Notes: generated by a model not told the origin, from the letters alone. 64,000 nucleotides of DNA from Psococerastis gibbosa (GCA_963971405.1 OZ020492.1:2170001-2234000); one strand, 5' to 3'. Numbered from the stretch's first letter, positions 10,598 through 22,503 are shown. Translations and numbers: made by a program.

Positions 10598-10782
10598 CAG
10601 GGACGGATCCGTGGGGGCGGTCGCCCCCCCCCCCCCCCCCCCCCCGAGAGAAAAAGTTTTATACTAGATAGCATGGACTTTTGAAGGAAATTAAGAAAAA
10701 TTATTACTCTAGTAAAAGAAACGCGATATATTTCCGGCTACCGCCCCCCCCCCCCCGAGAACGTTTTCTTAAACCGTCCCTG
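10598..10782. mobile_element. hAT-type MITE with two poly-C tracts
   Basis: Starts CAGGGACGGATCC and ends ...AACCGTCCCTG, between identical GCATACAT duplications (10590-10597, 10783-10790). Poly-C tracts begin just after the left terminus and sit near the right. Non-coding. Confidence 0.9.
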
Positions 10783-10816
10783 GCATACATAGCAACTTTT
10801 ACAAATTCTTACTCAT

Positions 10817-10950
10817 GATTTTTTGGCCATTGGCAAGATGGTACTTTTCCTCGATGACAATCTACACCAGCTACAAGCGTAGATAGCCAAACTGAGGCTA
10901 GCTTTTACCATTGACACAATGGAATGGTGTAAGCATATGTTTGGGGGCGA
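10817..10950 (+). repeat. R4 repeat, partial
   Basis: TTTTTGGCCATTGGCAAGATGG, written here as two linked blocks (TTTTTGGCCA, TTGGCAAGATGG), precedes CTACAAGCG and CCATTGACACAATGGAA. The order is the same as in the fuller copies at 14398 and 58128. Confidence 0.6.
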
Positions 10951-10954
10951 GTCA

Positions 10955-11475
10955 CAGGTAGGTACAGGTACACTTAAAACTATATAATTAATTATGATAT
11001 ATCCTGTAGAATGTAATCAATATAGTGATATGTCAAAATTAAACCTGGGTCTGCTGTGTCTCAAGTTATGGCCAAGCGCCAAAAAATGCAGGCACAAATC
11101 CAAAATGTCATGTAACCATTTTCAAATATCCTCTTAATCCTTCACCGAATATTCTCCTATCTTCGACCCCCCCCCCCCCCCCCCCAACATCCCCCGCCCA
11201 CCAAAGCAATTAATTCCAATTATTTGAGGGTTTGAGGAGAGAATTTAGATGCAATTTTCAGATTTTCAGACTATGGCGGAGCTGAGGGTTGTCATATGCC
11301 ATAACATCCCTCAGGCAGTAATATATGGTGTATATTGTGGTACTTACATTAATTAATTAAATGGGAAAAATGTACGGGTTCTTTTTACTAGTGAAAAACA
11401 TCACTTTTGCTAAGAAGAAATTAAAGGAAACGCTAATATGGGCATATAAGAAACAACGCCGAAATAGACGCAATA
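10955..11475. other. No gene seen
   Basis: AT-rich with a poly-C tract at 11168-11185. No repeat end or coding signal recognised. Confidence 0.45.
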
Positions 11476-11477
11476 CT

Positions 11478-11755
11478 CAACGGAGAAGACATAGTCCGGT
11501 TCATAAAAGCGCAGAGTATAACATGACTGGGACACGTCAGATGACCGCATGCTGAAAAAGATTTACAAAGCAAGCATGACAGGAAGACGACTGGCCGGAC
11601 GTCCTCGAAAACGCTGGAAGGATGAGTTTGAAACTGACCTTCGCGAGTAGTTGGGAGTCCGTAGATGGTGGAACGTTATTCAAAACCGAAATGACTGGAG
11701 AAGTGTTGTTGTGCAGGCCAAAGTTCATTCAGAAGAAGAAGAAGAAGAAGCTAAT
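11478..11755 (+). pseudogene. LINE ORF2 C-terminal remnant ending in (GAA)n
   Basis: From 11549 the frame reads MLKKIYKASMTGRRLAG, then RPRKRWKDEFETDLRE, a stop at 11648, and LGVRRWWNVI followed by QNRNDWRSVVVQAKVHSE. This is the end of a LINE reverse transcriptase ORF (GRPRKRW...DL, R.W..V, R..WR..V..A..H). Upstream, another frame gives FIKAQSIT then LGHVR, so a frameshift and stops break it. It ends in (GAA)n at 11731-11750, a simple-repeat tail. The copy is 5'-truncated and dead. Confidence 0.8.
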
Positions 11756-11759
11756 AAAG

Positions 11760-12180
11760 ACTGAAAATCAGAGTAATCAGACCCTTTTTTTTTATATAGG
11801 TGGCCATGATTCGAGGCAATGGAATTTACGGCAATTAGTTTCTAAGGAGCTACCTTAATTATCCTTTCCTGTTAGAATACGTAATAAACTGCGCTGTGGT
11901 TGGCCAGTATAGTGAAAATAGAAAAATTAGCGGGCCTTGCCCCAGTTCGGAGGAAATTACTTTTTCGATGGACGAACTAAAACGAAAAGTGACGCTGCGA
12001 GATTTATGGACAAAAGTTTGGGCCATTTGTAATTAATAATGGTGGACGGCAGCGTAGTGGCAGAGAGGGGGTAAGGCTCGAATTTTCTGCATGCGGACGA
12101 CCTTGAGATTGCTGTGGCGGTTGGTTCTCCCGTTTTTTAGGTGCTAATGGTCAGCGACTTATTTCATGCGGCACCTGTTT
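11760..12180. other. No gene seen
   Basis: No coding signal or recognised repeat between the LINE tail and the next element. Confidence 0.45.
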
Positions 12181-12181
12181 T

Positions 12182-13041
12182 TGCTTTCCAATTTATACGT
12201 AGTATAAGGAAAGCTTTGTGATGGTCGAAATTTTCGATTCCGAGATTTCAACGGATTTACACGTTTTGAGGTCCCAGGAACCCAAAAAAGTGGTTTTTAC
12301 AAAATGTCTGGCTGTCGGTCTGTCGATCTGTCTGTTCGTCGATTTCCGGGCAAACTACTCAGTGGATTTGAGTGAAATTTGGCATGTAGGTTCACAAAAA
12401 TCATACCTCGGGACCATTTTTTTTTTTCTTGGGCTAACTCAATTTGGGGGGGTTTTATTTTCAAAAAACTCCAAAAAAACGTCTAAAAAAATTATTTCTC
12501 AAAAACAGCTCCAACGATTTATTTTAAATTCTCGTAGATTGTAGTCGTTATTAATGTTGACAAAATGCGGGGGGTCGCTTGCCCCTTGATAGTTTGCTTC
12601 TGGGGGTAAAAAAATAAAAATAACTAAATTTTAATGAAAAAATGACTAAAAAATGCGAAACCTTTCTATCGATGATTTCTACCTTCAAGCATGTTTTAGG
12701 TGTTAAATTGAGTAACGAAACCGGATAGGTTGCTTTCCCAAAAAAATATTTGGTTTTGCCCAAAAAATTATTTTTTGAAGAAAATGATAGAAAATTCGCC
12801 CTCAAATGCATTGCATGCCCTGCCATTATTGCTGTGTGGTAATTAATGTGTTTGTTTGACCTACCGAGAATTTACCTCACTTCCAGTGACGTCAGGTGGA
12901 CAACCGCCCCCCCCCCCCCCCCCCCCGAGATATCGGAAATTTAACCATAGGAAAAATATTTGCCATAAAATTACTAATTTTCTCTATCTAATAATTTTGA
13001 TAAATTGGAAAGCATGTTCGAGTGAACTCGGACCGGTTCTT
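12182..13041 (+). mobile_element. Helentron-like non-autonomous element (HINE-like), copy A
   Basis: Begins GCTTTCCAATTTATACG and its complement-like subterminal block ATAAATTGGAAAGC lies near the end. After it comes GTTCGAGTGAACTCGG, a stem-loop (CGAGT/ACTCG), then GACCGGTTCTT. Near the 5' end a short GTCT/GTCTG run at about 12305-12335 follows TTTTTACAAAATG. A poly-C tract at 12905-12926 precedes GAGATATCGG. Subterminal inverted repeats, an internal (GTCT)n tract, a 3' stem-loop and insertion in a T-rich site are the features described for HINEs such as DINE-1/mini-me. No Rep or helicase coding is present. Assignment is by structure only. Confidence 0.65.
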
Positions 13042-13297
13042 GTTATTTGCAACCGAAACAACGTTGAATTCCACAACTCGCTTCCACTTATGCAGTAACA
13101 CTTATAAAAAGAAGCATTAATTGTAATAAATAATTTAATTATTAATAAAACCATGATCGGGTTAGTATAGAATTTTTGTCTGCTTTGAGGACATATCGTA
13201 TTTTTTTGTTTCTGTTTTACCAGTTCCTAGGTACAGCCTACACCATAGCACATTTTGTTATAAGAAGCACTATAGGCACCGAGAAGCCCACTCTTAT

Positions 13298-13525
13298 AAA
13301 TAATAAATAAATAAATAAATAAGGACTTTTTATTGTTTCTATTACTATGCCAACATAGCGGAGTTAGCGCTATAAAGCCCTCTTTTACAATCAACTAGGA
13401 AGGCCCGGGACCGCCTGCTTTACATGCCCTCCGAAGCATGGCCAGAAAATGTAGTCAGTGTGGGACTCGAACCAAACCTTTCGGGTGAAAGTCAGAGTCC
13501 GTACCACTACGCTACATGTCCCGAC
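13298..13525 (-). mobile_element. SINE-2 copy, near full length
   Basis: On the minus strand: GTAGCGTAGTGGTACGG (box-A-like), then GGTTCGAGTCCCACA (box B), CTGGCCATGCTTCGG, GGCGGTCCCGGGCC, CTAACTCCGC and a tail of (TTTA)n. The head is tRNA-like and the tail is shared by all SINE-2 copies here. Confidence 0.8.
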
Positions 13526-13529
13526 TTTT

Positions 13530-14370
13530 ATGAAATGAGCTCTCCCAGTGTGACTAATTTTAACGGTTTGTAGCTAGTTTGTAGTTTGTACCTATAGTAC
13601 CTAGCAATATTAATAATTTGTTTAAATATTGTATATTGTAATCGTATCCCGGCAACACAAGTCCTAATTGCGAAACTTAGGGTCGAGATGTATTTAATTA
13701 GTGTATGGTTTTGCAAATAAATATTTTATTATATTCTACTAATAGCATTAATAATAAATTCTTTACTTTTCTGAATTTTTTACATAATTACATAATTCTC
13801 CATAATCAGGGCATCCTCAAGCCTAAGAGCGCTTTGGGAAAACCCCATTATTATAAATCGCATTATTCCAAAGTTAAGCCTAATTTTTCGAGCATGACAG
13901 CTTAGGTTTTTATCTGCATCGGTAATAACCAACCAATAGGCCAATAGGCCCCACTGTCTGCCAAACCTTGCGAGTCGGTGAGCTGTGTTTAATCAATAGT
14001 TATGGAAATTTAATCCACTTGTATATATCATGTAACAACAGTAGTGGTACATGAGTATCTACTAACTTTGCAGATTTTGGAGAATTGTAGTTGGAGGAGA
14101 GTTCGCTTGAGTATAGACTAACCACAAAATCATTATCAGTTGCCCACTTGTATGTTGGAATGCCATCTACACTTGAATGGGATAAGGAAGTAAGTAAATG
14201 TCTAAGTGGAAATTCAAGGAATACTTAGTTTAAGAACTTACTTGCTAATACCCTCTCGAAGGCATCGTTATATGTATTGTTTATCTTCAATTTCAGAAAG
14301 GTTTAAGACCTTTGGTCTTTACTGATTTCTTGTTGAAAAGGTTCATTAATTTCTCTAAATATGTAATAAT
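13530..14370. other. No gene seen
   Basis: AT-rich. Frames of 60-66 codons have no motif. No repeat recognised. Confidence 0.45.
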
Positions 14371-14397
14371 AATAAAAAGGCCCTGAAGGGCATATTA

Positions 14398-14640
14398 TGG
14401 ACCTAGGACTATTTATTACTATAAGTACTATTGGTCCCTTGTCCAATGCCAACGACCCCATGGATTTCGGACATTATTTGTTTCCGTATGAATTTTTGGC
14501 CATTGGCAAACTGGTATACGTTCTCGATGTCAACCTACACCGGCTACATGCGATAATGGACAAGCTGAGACAAGCTTACCATTGAGACAATGAAACAGGC
14601 GAAAGCATGACTTAACCAACTACAGACACGAGTCTAAAGA
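14398..14640 (+). repeat. R4 repeat, near full length
   Basis: Runs from GGACCTAGGACTATTTATTA through CCAATGCCAACGACCCC, GGATTTCGGACATTATTTG, TCGATGTCAACCTACACCGG and GACAAGCTGAGACAAGCTTA to a CAGACACGAGTC-like end. Length is about 240 bp. No terminal inverted repeat or poly-A tail is evident; class unknown. Confidence 0.75.
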
Positions 14641-14765
14641 TTCAATAAAAACAATTTACAAAATAAAAAACCAAAAACAAATAGATTCTATCAAATTAAA
14701 AAAATAATTTAAAAAATATATGAGACTCTGGACTAGACATAATAGGAAACATTTTCCGTTGGGGC

Positions 14766-14877
14766 TGAGTCCGCCTGAGCCCAACGGGTACCTTGCCTTC
14801 ACCAAGGAAAAACGCGACTGCTGGGCATTTAACTTACCAGAACATCCCAAAGACAGCGGTAGTCAAGAAAGAGGTCC
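14766..14877 (+). mobile_element. SINE-3 tail fragment
   Basis: CCAACGGGTACCTTGCCTTC, AAAAACGCGACTGCTGGGC and CCAGAACATCCCAAA match the SINE-3 tail. It lies between two R4 copies. Confidence 0.55.
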
Positions 14878-14924
14878 ATTAATTCCGTCAATTGGTTGAG
14901 TATTTTATTTTGAACGACTTTTTT

Positions 14925-15158
14925 GAACCCAGGCCTAGTTATAATGGCCCATAGGTCCCTTGTCAAATGCCAACGACCCCGTGGATTTCGGACATTATTT
15001 GTATTATTCCCGTATGAATTTTGGACCACTGGCAAACTGGTCTTCGATGTCAACCTATACCGGCTACAAGCGATAATGAACAAGCTGAGACAAGCTTACT
15101 ATTGACGCAATGAAACAGGCGAAAGCATGACTTAAGCAAGTACAGATACGAGCCTCCG
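14925..15158 (+). repeat. R4 repeat, second copy in tandem order
   Basis: Same block order as 14398-14640 (AACCCAGGCCTAGTTATAAT ... AAGTACAGATACGAG) and same strand. The pair with SINE-3 between them suggests a local duplication or insertion. Confidence 0.75.
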
Positions 15159-15164
15159 TCAATT

Positions 15165-17390
15165 GGTTATTGTGCCAAAGGTTTTTTCCCCCCATAATGG
15201 CGGAAAAATACAGAGTCAAAGAAAGCTTCATAGGTTTGTATGTTGTGTCCAATCCGTCAATTTTAGCAGAGTGATGGAATTCTCTCTGTCAGCTTTAAGT
15301 GGACCCCTGTCAGCTACAGGTAGGCTATTCAGACCCTTCAATGTGAAATCCTTCTACTATATGTCACCAGCTTATTATCACCCCCATCCCCCCCCCCCAT
15401 TCCTTCACGGCTTTGCAAAATTCTGGGTTTTCATTTTTTTTTTTTTAAACCTCAATTCCATGAAGAGAGACAAAAGTAACCGAGTGTTTTATGTTTGAGT
15501 ACAATCTTCCGTGACGCGAAGTCTGTCTTTTGTATTCGTACAAAATCCTGAAAATCCCACATGTCGAAAAATGATGACAAAAATATATATTCCGACAAGC
15601 GAGTGAATTTTGAAAGTGTAGTAGCTATCTTCATGTGCTCCCTTTCATAAGAATTGGTCATGTCAATAAGATTTTTTTATTTTTCAAAAATTTATACCCG
15701 ATCTCAACATAATAGTAGCTCTCAGCTTTGTTATTCTAGATGCACCCGTTCTTTATTATTATTATTTTTTTTAATGTGGATTTATAATGTAAAGACAATG
15801 AGTAAACAATCATTGTAAGGCTGCCCTAGGAAGGGCTATAACAATTTTCCCTGCCCTATAACTAAAATAAAAATAAAATTAGACATACTGCTAATTAAAC
15901 TAAACTAAACTTACATATTAATGACATATTTCACATAAACACTTAACAGTCTAGTCCACGTCTGATCCGCCATTTCCGGATCAATTTGAAAAATGTGTTT
16001 ATTAACAGAGGAGACCCAGGACAAGTATCCAGTGCGTTAATTAATTTTGGTGCTATATATTGGTAAGATTTGGTAAAAGTTGCAAAGTAATTACTACTAG
16101 ATGTTCAATTTTTCTAGTGTTAGAGAGATTTTGTAGGGTATTCTTTGATAACTACACGGATTTTCTAAATGAGGATTATGCAAAAAACGATTTGTTATTT
16201 GAAGCTGTAAATTCAGGAGAGACGGAGAACTTTTAAAATCTAAATGCTTCTACATTATGGAATGTAATATTTTAATTAAAAGTCATTGATAACATAGGAA
16301 TCGACTTTTGACTTTTTATTAAATTTTTTTTAGCAGTTCCAGTGATGCCACCAACTCTGAAATTATTTTTGTGACAATCGCCTTCTTGCATTCACTTTTA
16401 TTCTTTTGCTCCTTTTGACCTCTCTTATGCGTGGTTCTATAAAATACCGGAAAAAGAAAAAATGTCAGATAAATTAGTTGAAGATCTACGTCCATAAGAA
16501 GCCCTTCAAATAATGAAAATAGGGTTCGGTTTCGAACCTCAAACTTCAGTTTCATAATCAACTCCTCTACTGACTGGACTGTGACAGTGCCCCGTAAAGT
16601 GTGCTAAGCGTGTAAATTCTCTAATTAGGGGCGATATATAACTTAACTTTCGCGACAAGTGTGTACAAACAAGACCATACACTTTGGAAGTATCCGGAGT
16701 CCAGTAGAAAGCAAACAACATGAAACACAGTGTAGTAATAAAGAATAATAGAGACATTTTCCCATTCTGGTACTGTTTTCATTCGGAGGATGGGGGGGGG
16801 GATGAGCTAAAGCATCCTCTAGATCAAAAGATGAATAGCTTCCTTTCTCGGCAACCTCCTCTATCCACGGCTTCCTCTGATGCTCAAATACAGAATCACT
16901 ACCCGTTTTATTCGACCGAAAATTTGCTCTTTTTATATATGCTTTGAAAATCTCCTTTTACTTTGAATTTCGTTTCAGCTGTTAGTAGAAAAACTTTTGT
17001 AACACATGGAGACGATAGACTTCAATGATATGTCTGAAAATGTCAGCACTAAAATGAAGTAGCATACCTTGTTCATTTTTCCGGTTTATTTATTTATTGT
17101 AAGTAAGCGCGGGACTATTTCGAGTATTTGCGCCGGTGTATGTATTCGGTGTTATTTTCTTTTTTGGTCTTTGTTGGTAGTTAGCGTTTTGAATTTGAAC
17201 TGTTACCCTTTATTTGTCTATAGGGGTTCCATGATTTGATGAGTAAGTTAAATGCTGCTGTGAATGGCCCATGTCTGCCCCCAATTACGCTTGGCAAGGT
17301 GAGTGATTTGGGAAGAAAATTCTGGCTGTTGCGTATGCAGGGAATGAATTATCCATGATTACTTCAAAAAATAATTTTTTGTTCTAAGCC
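15165..17390. other. No gene seen in this 2.2-kb stretch
   Basis: A 111-codon frame at 15163-15498 contains poly-P and poly-F from poly-C and poly-T runs and is not credible. 15760-15960 (TTTATAATGTAAAGACAATG, GGAAGGGCTATAAC) resembles an antisense retroposon tail. No exon pattern recognised. Confidence 0.45.
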
Positions 17391-17397
17391 AAATCAT

Positions 17398-17470
17398 GGC
17401 GGCGGGCGTGTTGCTGACCAAAACATCCCAAATACATCAGCTGCCTAAGGAGAAGATCCCCTATCAGTCC
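17398..17470 (+). mobile_element. SINE-3 tail fragment
   Basis: GTTGCTGACCAAAACATCCC followed by AAATACATCAGC matches the SINE-3 tail at 46430-46480. Confidence 0.45.
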
Positions 17471-17616
17471 TCAGGCATAGACCCTCAATGTGTCGTGCCG
17501 CGTTTGTTCTCAAGTGTATTTTCTTATGGCGGGCTCTTGAAAGCTAGATTGTTATCTGTCAGCAAGAGCTGAGTAATATAAAATAGTAGTAGGTATAAGT
17601 ACACTAGACATATACC

Positions 17617-17938
17617 CAGGGACGTATTTAAATTTATCTAGGCTCTAGGCAGCGAAGTTAGCCGCCCCCCCCCCCACTGGATCTTTTTTCAATTTTTCTT
17701 TAACGCGTACTCTATAATTTACTGTATTCCTATGAAAAGATTGACAACTACACAACAATGTCGATTGTCTTCAATGACCTTAAATGGAATATCAGAAAGC
17801 GCCGTTAGTGGTCGTTTTAATAACTCAAAATTATTTTTTAAACTTTTATTTTTGTACACCAAAAATAGATTATTTAGTTCCAAAATTTTGCTGCCCTTAA
17901 AATTAGCCACCCTTGGCCTATTTGGAAATACATCACTG
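17617..17938. mobile_element. hAT-type MITE, 322 bp
   Basis: Left end CAGGGACGTATTTAAAT, right end GGAAATACATCACTG (CAGTGATGTATTTCC on the other strand). Both flanks are CATATACC (17609-17616, 17939-17946), a perfect 8-bp duplication. The open frames on both strands inside it are non-coding by this reading. Confidence 0.9.
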
Positions 17939-18090
17939 CATATACCACGCGGCCTAGATCTGCTATCTTGTTTAATTGGCTGGGTAAGGGGTCATATAAT
18001 ATACTCAACGATAACCTACGGAAGGAGAACGCGTTACCGCCCCAAAAAGACAAGGTTTCGGCCTACCCTGTGAAGCATAAGAAACATAAA

Positions 18091-18765
18091 CATTTTCTGG
18101 CCATGCTTCGGAGGGCATGTAAAGCAGGCGGTCCCGTGCCTTCCTAGTTGACTGTAAGAGAGGGTTTTTTAGCCCTAACTCCGCTAGGTTGCCTTAGTAC
18201 TAGAACTAAAAGTCCTTATTTATTTATTATTTATTTATAGACCTTATATCTTTTTCTACTGCTACAATTTTCGGAGGGCATGTAAAGCAGGTGGTCCCGT
18301 GCCTTCCTAGTTGACTGTAAGAGAGGGTTTTTTAGCCCTAACTCCGCTAGGTTGCCTTAGTACTAGAACTAAAAGTCCTTATTTATTTATTATTTATTTA
18401 TAGACCTTATATCTTTTTCTACTGCTACAATTTTCGGAGGGCATGTAAAGCAGGTGGTCCCGGGCCTTCCTTGTTGACTATAAGAGAGGGCTTTTTAGCC
18501 CTAACTCCGCTAGGTTGCCTTAGTACTAGAACTAAAAGTCCTTATTTATTTATTATTTATTTATAGACCTTATATCTTTTTCTACTGCTACAATTTTCGG
18601 AGGGCATGTAAAGCAGGTGGTCCCGGGCCTTCCTTGTTGACTATAAGAGAGGGCTTTTTAGCCCTAACTCCGCTAGGTTGGCTTAGTAATAAAACAAAAA
18701 GTCCTTATTTATTTATTATTTATTTATAGACCTTATATCTTTTTCTACTGCTACAATTTTTTTAA
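18091..18765 (+). repeat. Four-unit 163-bp tandem array made from a SINE-2 tail
   Basis: Units start at CGGAGGGCATG at 18109, 18272, 18435 and 18598, exactly 163 bp apart. Each holds the SINE-2 tail (GGTCCCG.GCCTTCCT, CTAACTCCGCTAGG, TTATTTATTTATTATT) plus a linker (CCTTATATCTTTTTCTACTG). Units 1-2 share CCCGTGCCTTCCTAG; units 3-4 share CCCGGGCCTTCCTTG. The last unit alone has GTTGGCTTAGTAATAAAAC. This stepwise pattern fits amplification by unequal exchange. Confidence 0.95.
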
Positions 18766-19550
18766 ATTTCCGTAGTCAATAAGAATTACAAACCAGACCA
18801 AGAAACTTCCGGTTCGACGTATTAGTCCTATCACAATTGAAAAAAATTAAGCCGAACAGATTCATTGTAAAAAATGTCAAACTTCTGATAAACTTTCTCC
18901 ATAAACACATTTCTTTTAAAATTGGTTTAGCAGCAAAGTGAAATATTACGCGTCGGAGGAAGAAGTGAAGGAATGCAAAATCCTCTTTAGTTGGAATGAG
19001 GATTACAAAACGGTTTGCAGGAAACGAAACTGTACCGGCATTTATGAGAATAACTTGAGGAATAAAGCTGGCAAAGGTTGGAATATGCCTTTCAAAGAGT
19101 AAGAAAGCAAAATATGCTCGTGAAAAGATAAGTGGAAAGCCTAGTAGAAATTTCTTTTAACTACATTTGTAAGATAATATCTTTATCAATTTAGAGTTCT
19201 TTTGTTTTTATCTTAGTATATTGAATATTTAATTGTTTATTTTTGGAATAAACGCTTTGCTAGGAGATTTCCATAAATTTTGTTGCATCCAGGATCTCAG
19301 CATTACGGACACGATCTCTCTCTCTTTCTCTCTCTCTCTCTTTCTCTTTCTCTACATAGAAAAAGATTAAATAATAGATTAAAAGCAAATGGGACATCAC
19401 ACCACTACCCGTCCCTTGATAAAAATCAAACAATCAGTCAATCGTGATAAAAATTGTCAAATTCCTTAGAAGAAATACTTAATTACTTACTTAGTTACTC
19501 CTTGACGCTGCGGCTTAGCCCAGAAATAGCCCTTTATATTATAATATGAT
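18766..19550. other. No gene seen; (TC)n at 19309-19353
   Basis: Non-coding DNA with a CT-dinucleotide microsatellite. No repeat family recognised apart from that. Confidence 0.5.
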
Positions 19551-19553
19551 ATC

Positions 19554-19650
19554 CCCAGTGCCCGTTATTGTTTTTTCATATGAAGTTCAACCGCCTTGGC
19601 CAACTGGTATTACTGCCACATAATATTAATATTACGGCCACATAATAGGC
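19554..19650 (+). repeat. Unclassified repeat shared with 46162-46250
   Basis: Both places contain CAGTGCC(C/T)GTTATT, a GAAGTTCAA/TAAGTTCAA block, a GGCC(A/G)A block and (C/G)GCCACATA. About 90 bp, class unknown. Confidence 0.5.
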
Positions 19651-19692
19651 ATCAAAATGAAAAGGAATATCTCTTCTGATGCTTATGATATG

Positions 19693-19905
19693 ACTCGTAT
19701 CTGTACTTGGATAAGTCATGGTTTCGCGAGTTTCATTGCGTCAATGGTAACCTTGTCTCAGATTGTCAATTATCGCTTGTTACCGGTGTAGGTTGACATT
19801 GAGAACCTATACCAGTTTGTGGCCAAAACGTCATACGGAAACAATATAAGTAATGTCCAAAATCCATGGGGCGTTGGCATTGATCAAGAGACCTAGGCCT
19901 TGGTC
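19693..19905 (-). repeat. R4 repeat, reverse orientation
   Basis: Reads on the plus strand as ACTCGTATCTGTACTTGG, then TTTCATTGCGTCAATGGTAA, GGTGTAGGTTGACATTGAG and CCATGGGGCGTTGGCATTGA, the exact reverse order of R4. Confidence 0.75.
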
Positions 19906-19914
19906 GATAAAAAG

Positions 19915-20094
19915 TCCCAAAAGGTTGTTGGTTCGAGTCCTACACTTCCTAAATTGTCTGGCCATGCTTCGGAGGGCATGTAATGTAGGTGGTCCCGGGC
20001 TTTCTTAGTTAAGTGTAAGAGAGGGCTTTATAGCTCTAACTCCACTAGGTTGGTTTAGTAATAGAACAAAAATGTCATTATTTATTTATTTATC
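19915..20094 (+). mobile_element. SINE-2 copy, 5'-truncated
   Basis: Begins in the head at AGGTTGTTGGTTCGAGTCC (box B), then GGCCATGCTTCGGAGGGC, GGTCCCGGGC, CTAACTCCACTAGG and (TTTA)n. Confidence 0.8.
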
Positions 20095-21285
20095 GTTTTA
20101 CTGCTATTCTCACTTGATTATTTGACCGCAATCTAGTTTCATGCCATTGCTGGATATTACTGGAATTAAATTTTCTAATTTAAATACCCAGCAGTAAATG
20201 AATTGGAGAATTTCTAATCTGTTTTGTGGACCACAGCGTGTGCTGTGTCCACTGTATTGACCGCAGGAACAAATATCAAATCACTCTTCAAATTTAGTTT
20301 GGTTAGATAATTACTGCTCAAGTTGACCCGCAGACATTCAGATGCCTTCCTCATAGTCCGTTTTTTTTTTATTTTTAATAAAATCCTTTGTCACAGGAAA
20401 TCGTAGAGCTATAAAGTACTTTGATGATGTGATGAGGGAGTACCTAGATGATGTTGTGAAGGACCTAGGTTGCGACACATACCTTGTACTAAAAAGGACT
20501 GCACAAGATAGACAAGAGTGGAAATGGAGATTGAAACATTCGCTGCAAACCAATCGATAGAATGAAACTCCGGAAGATGAGAGCTGTAAATGAGATGTCA
20601 TAAAGTGGAAAAAATGTTTTTCTACATTTTTATGCATAATATGTCACAACAATTGGCCACAGTTTTGGAACTCCTTCGACATGATTCGCTCAGCTTCCGA
20701 TAGTAAGTGACAAATTTTTAATTTTATTCTAATTTCTTGTGAATCTATTTATGTGGCTTGTGGCTTCGAAATTGTTATACACAACTTTTTGTGTAGGGTA
20801 ACCCAAAACAGCGCCTTGCTGTTTGTTAAAAGACCACTTAGTTTTATGATTGTTCGCAAGTTTTTTACATGCCTTCGGAAGGGGTGCCAGTTAAGGTTTC
20901 TGTTAGGGGGGGAGGCATTTTCCAAATAAAAAATATAAAATTCCAAAATACGCCTGAATATGGATAATATACTGTAGTCAATGTTAACAATATTGACTCG
21001 TTAAATAAATTATATTGCATAGAAAAAATTATATTTCCATTACCCCATAGAGAATCCGGGGAAAATTTTGATAAAAATAGGCAAGAAGTATTGAAGTTTT
21101 AACCGCAGTAAAGTTTATATTTTTCAGACGAGGCTTGTTGATATTACTAAGAACAGTTTCCCGCGGGTCTCCACGGGGGAAAAGTTTTGAAAAAATGGCG
21201 CGAAATAGTGGGTTTCTTGACACACGACGCGAGGCTTACCAAAGCTCGAAATGGTGGCAAATCTCGCTACGGAGCCACCGAGGTG
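20095..21285. other. No gene seen
   Basis: A 99-codon frame at 20338-20637 (-) and several of 60-70 codons have no recognised motif. No repeat family identified. Confidence 0.45.
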
Positions 21286-21289
21286 CAAC

Positions 21290-21440
21290 CTTGGAAGTCT
21301 ACGCAGTGCCCCAGAAGATGTCAACCGCAGCATGTCGGCGAAACGTTTGTAAGTTCACTTTCATGTTGACCACGGCCCATCAGCCCGGACTCTGCTGGCT
21401 CTTCATATGACTCCGGCCGTGAAAGCTTTTGCAGTTACAT
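21290..21440 (+). mobile_element. Possible Penelope-like terminal fragment
   Basis: CCCCAGAAGATGTCAACCGC followed by GTCGGCGAAACGTTTG resembles the motif at the coding end of Penelope-like elements, where an acidic/PEDG-like peptide is followed by GAAACG. The downstream block CCCATCAGCCCGGACTC ... GACTCCGGCCGTGAAAGC recurs at 32952-33062. No polymerase or endonuclease domain remains. Confidence 0.4.
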
Positions 21441-21444
21441 CGGT

Positions 21445-22165
21445 GGCAAAGAAAGCAAAAAAGAGTCGTACCTAGGAGAATATTCCATTATGTCAAAATA
21501 TTTATCTTTTATAATTGTTGTGTTATAGTTTGTTTTATTAGTGATATTTTAAGTTTTCACTGTTTTCTGAATTCGCATACTCTTGCAAGAGCTATGGCTA
21601 ACCAAGCGCAATTCGCCCCCCCCCCCCCCTTGGCCCTCAATTGGCGCCTCTTGTCCCTTCAGGTATCGGAGAAGAGCGAGAAATACGCTCTTCCGTGGTT
21701 AATATTCAAAAATGATTATGATTAATTAAAATTATTCCCTATAACACAAAAGTGCTACTTCAAAAACATATTTAAAACCAATTATAACTTATCTCATAAG
21801 CTGTCTAGTAGACGAAAACACTTGTGAAATCGTCCAATATAAAAGGCGTCTAATTGTACACCCGTATCGAAACCTAATTAAATAGCATTCCAAAAATGAA
21901 ATTGCGACTGAATCATTTGGAAGTATGTGAAGGGGTGGTGAAGAGGCTGTAGCCGCAAGCAACAGCGGCTCTGTACTCTCTAGTCGAACAAATGCGCTTT
22001 CAATTAAGCAAAATGCCCGGCCGAGATTGGAGTTTAATAAACAATGAGTTAGTATTCGCCGTTATCAGACATGTCGATTTGCCTTTAATGAAAACAATGG
22101 CCGATCACTGTTTACGGATGCTGTCAAATAGGTATATTGTTCTGTGTAGTAGTAGTAGTAGTGGT
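21445..22165. other. No gene seen
   Basis: Contains a poly-C tract at 21617-21629. Frames of up to 98 codons run through it without recognisable motifs. Confidence 0.45.
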
Positions 22166-22169
22166 ACCG

Positions 22170-22230
22170 GCTTTCCTATTTATAACGAAAGCTTTGTGAT
22201 GTTCGAAATTTTCTTTTCCGAGATTTCAGT
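22170..22230 (+). mobile_element. HINE-like 5' fragment
   Basis: GGCTTTCCTATTTATA, GAAAGCTTTGTGATG and GAGATTTCAG match the first 60 bp of the Helentron-like family; a (TA)n run follows. Confidence 0.6.
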
Positions 22231-22503
22231 GTGTAGTATAAATATATATATATATATTTTTTCCAGTGTTGGGCTCCTTTCACTCAACATATAATCTATA
22301 TATAGAAGTAATACTGAATTAAATTTCGGTTAATATAATATTAAAGCATAGAACATCTATTACTGTACAATGGGGATTTAAATTGGTTAATTTTAGCTCA
22401 AGTTTTCGCGACCCACTTTACGTACTTCTACTACCTATACCAGAGGCTAAAAAGGCTACAGCAATTCCTGCTGTGCAGTTTAGAGAGTTAGAGCCTCAAA
22501 TTA

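Noticed and set aside
12182..13041. Calling the (GTCT)n family a TIR transposon
   Set aside because: The inverted blocks are subterminal at the 3' side, the two outer ends differ, and no duplication of fixed length is visible, so a Helentron-like reading fits better.
18109..18760. CRISPR-like array
   Set aside because: Units are contiguous 163-bp copies of a SINE tail with no unique spacers, in a eukaryotic repeat context.
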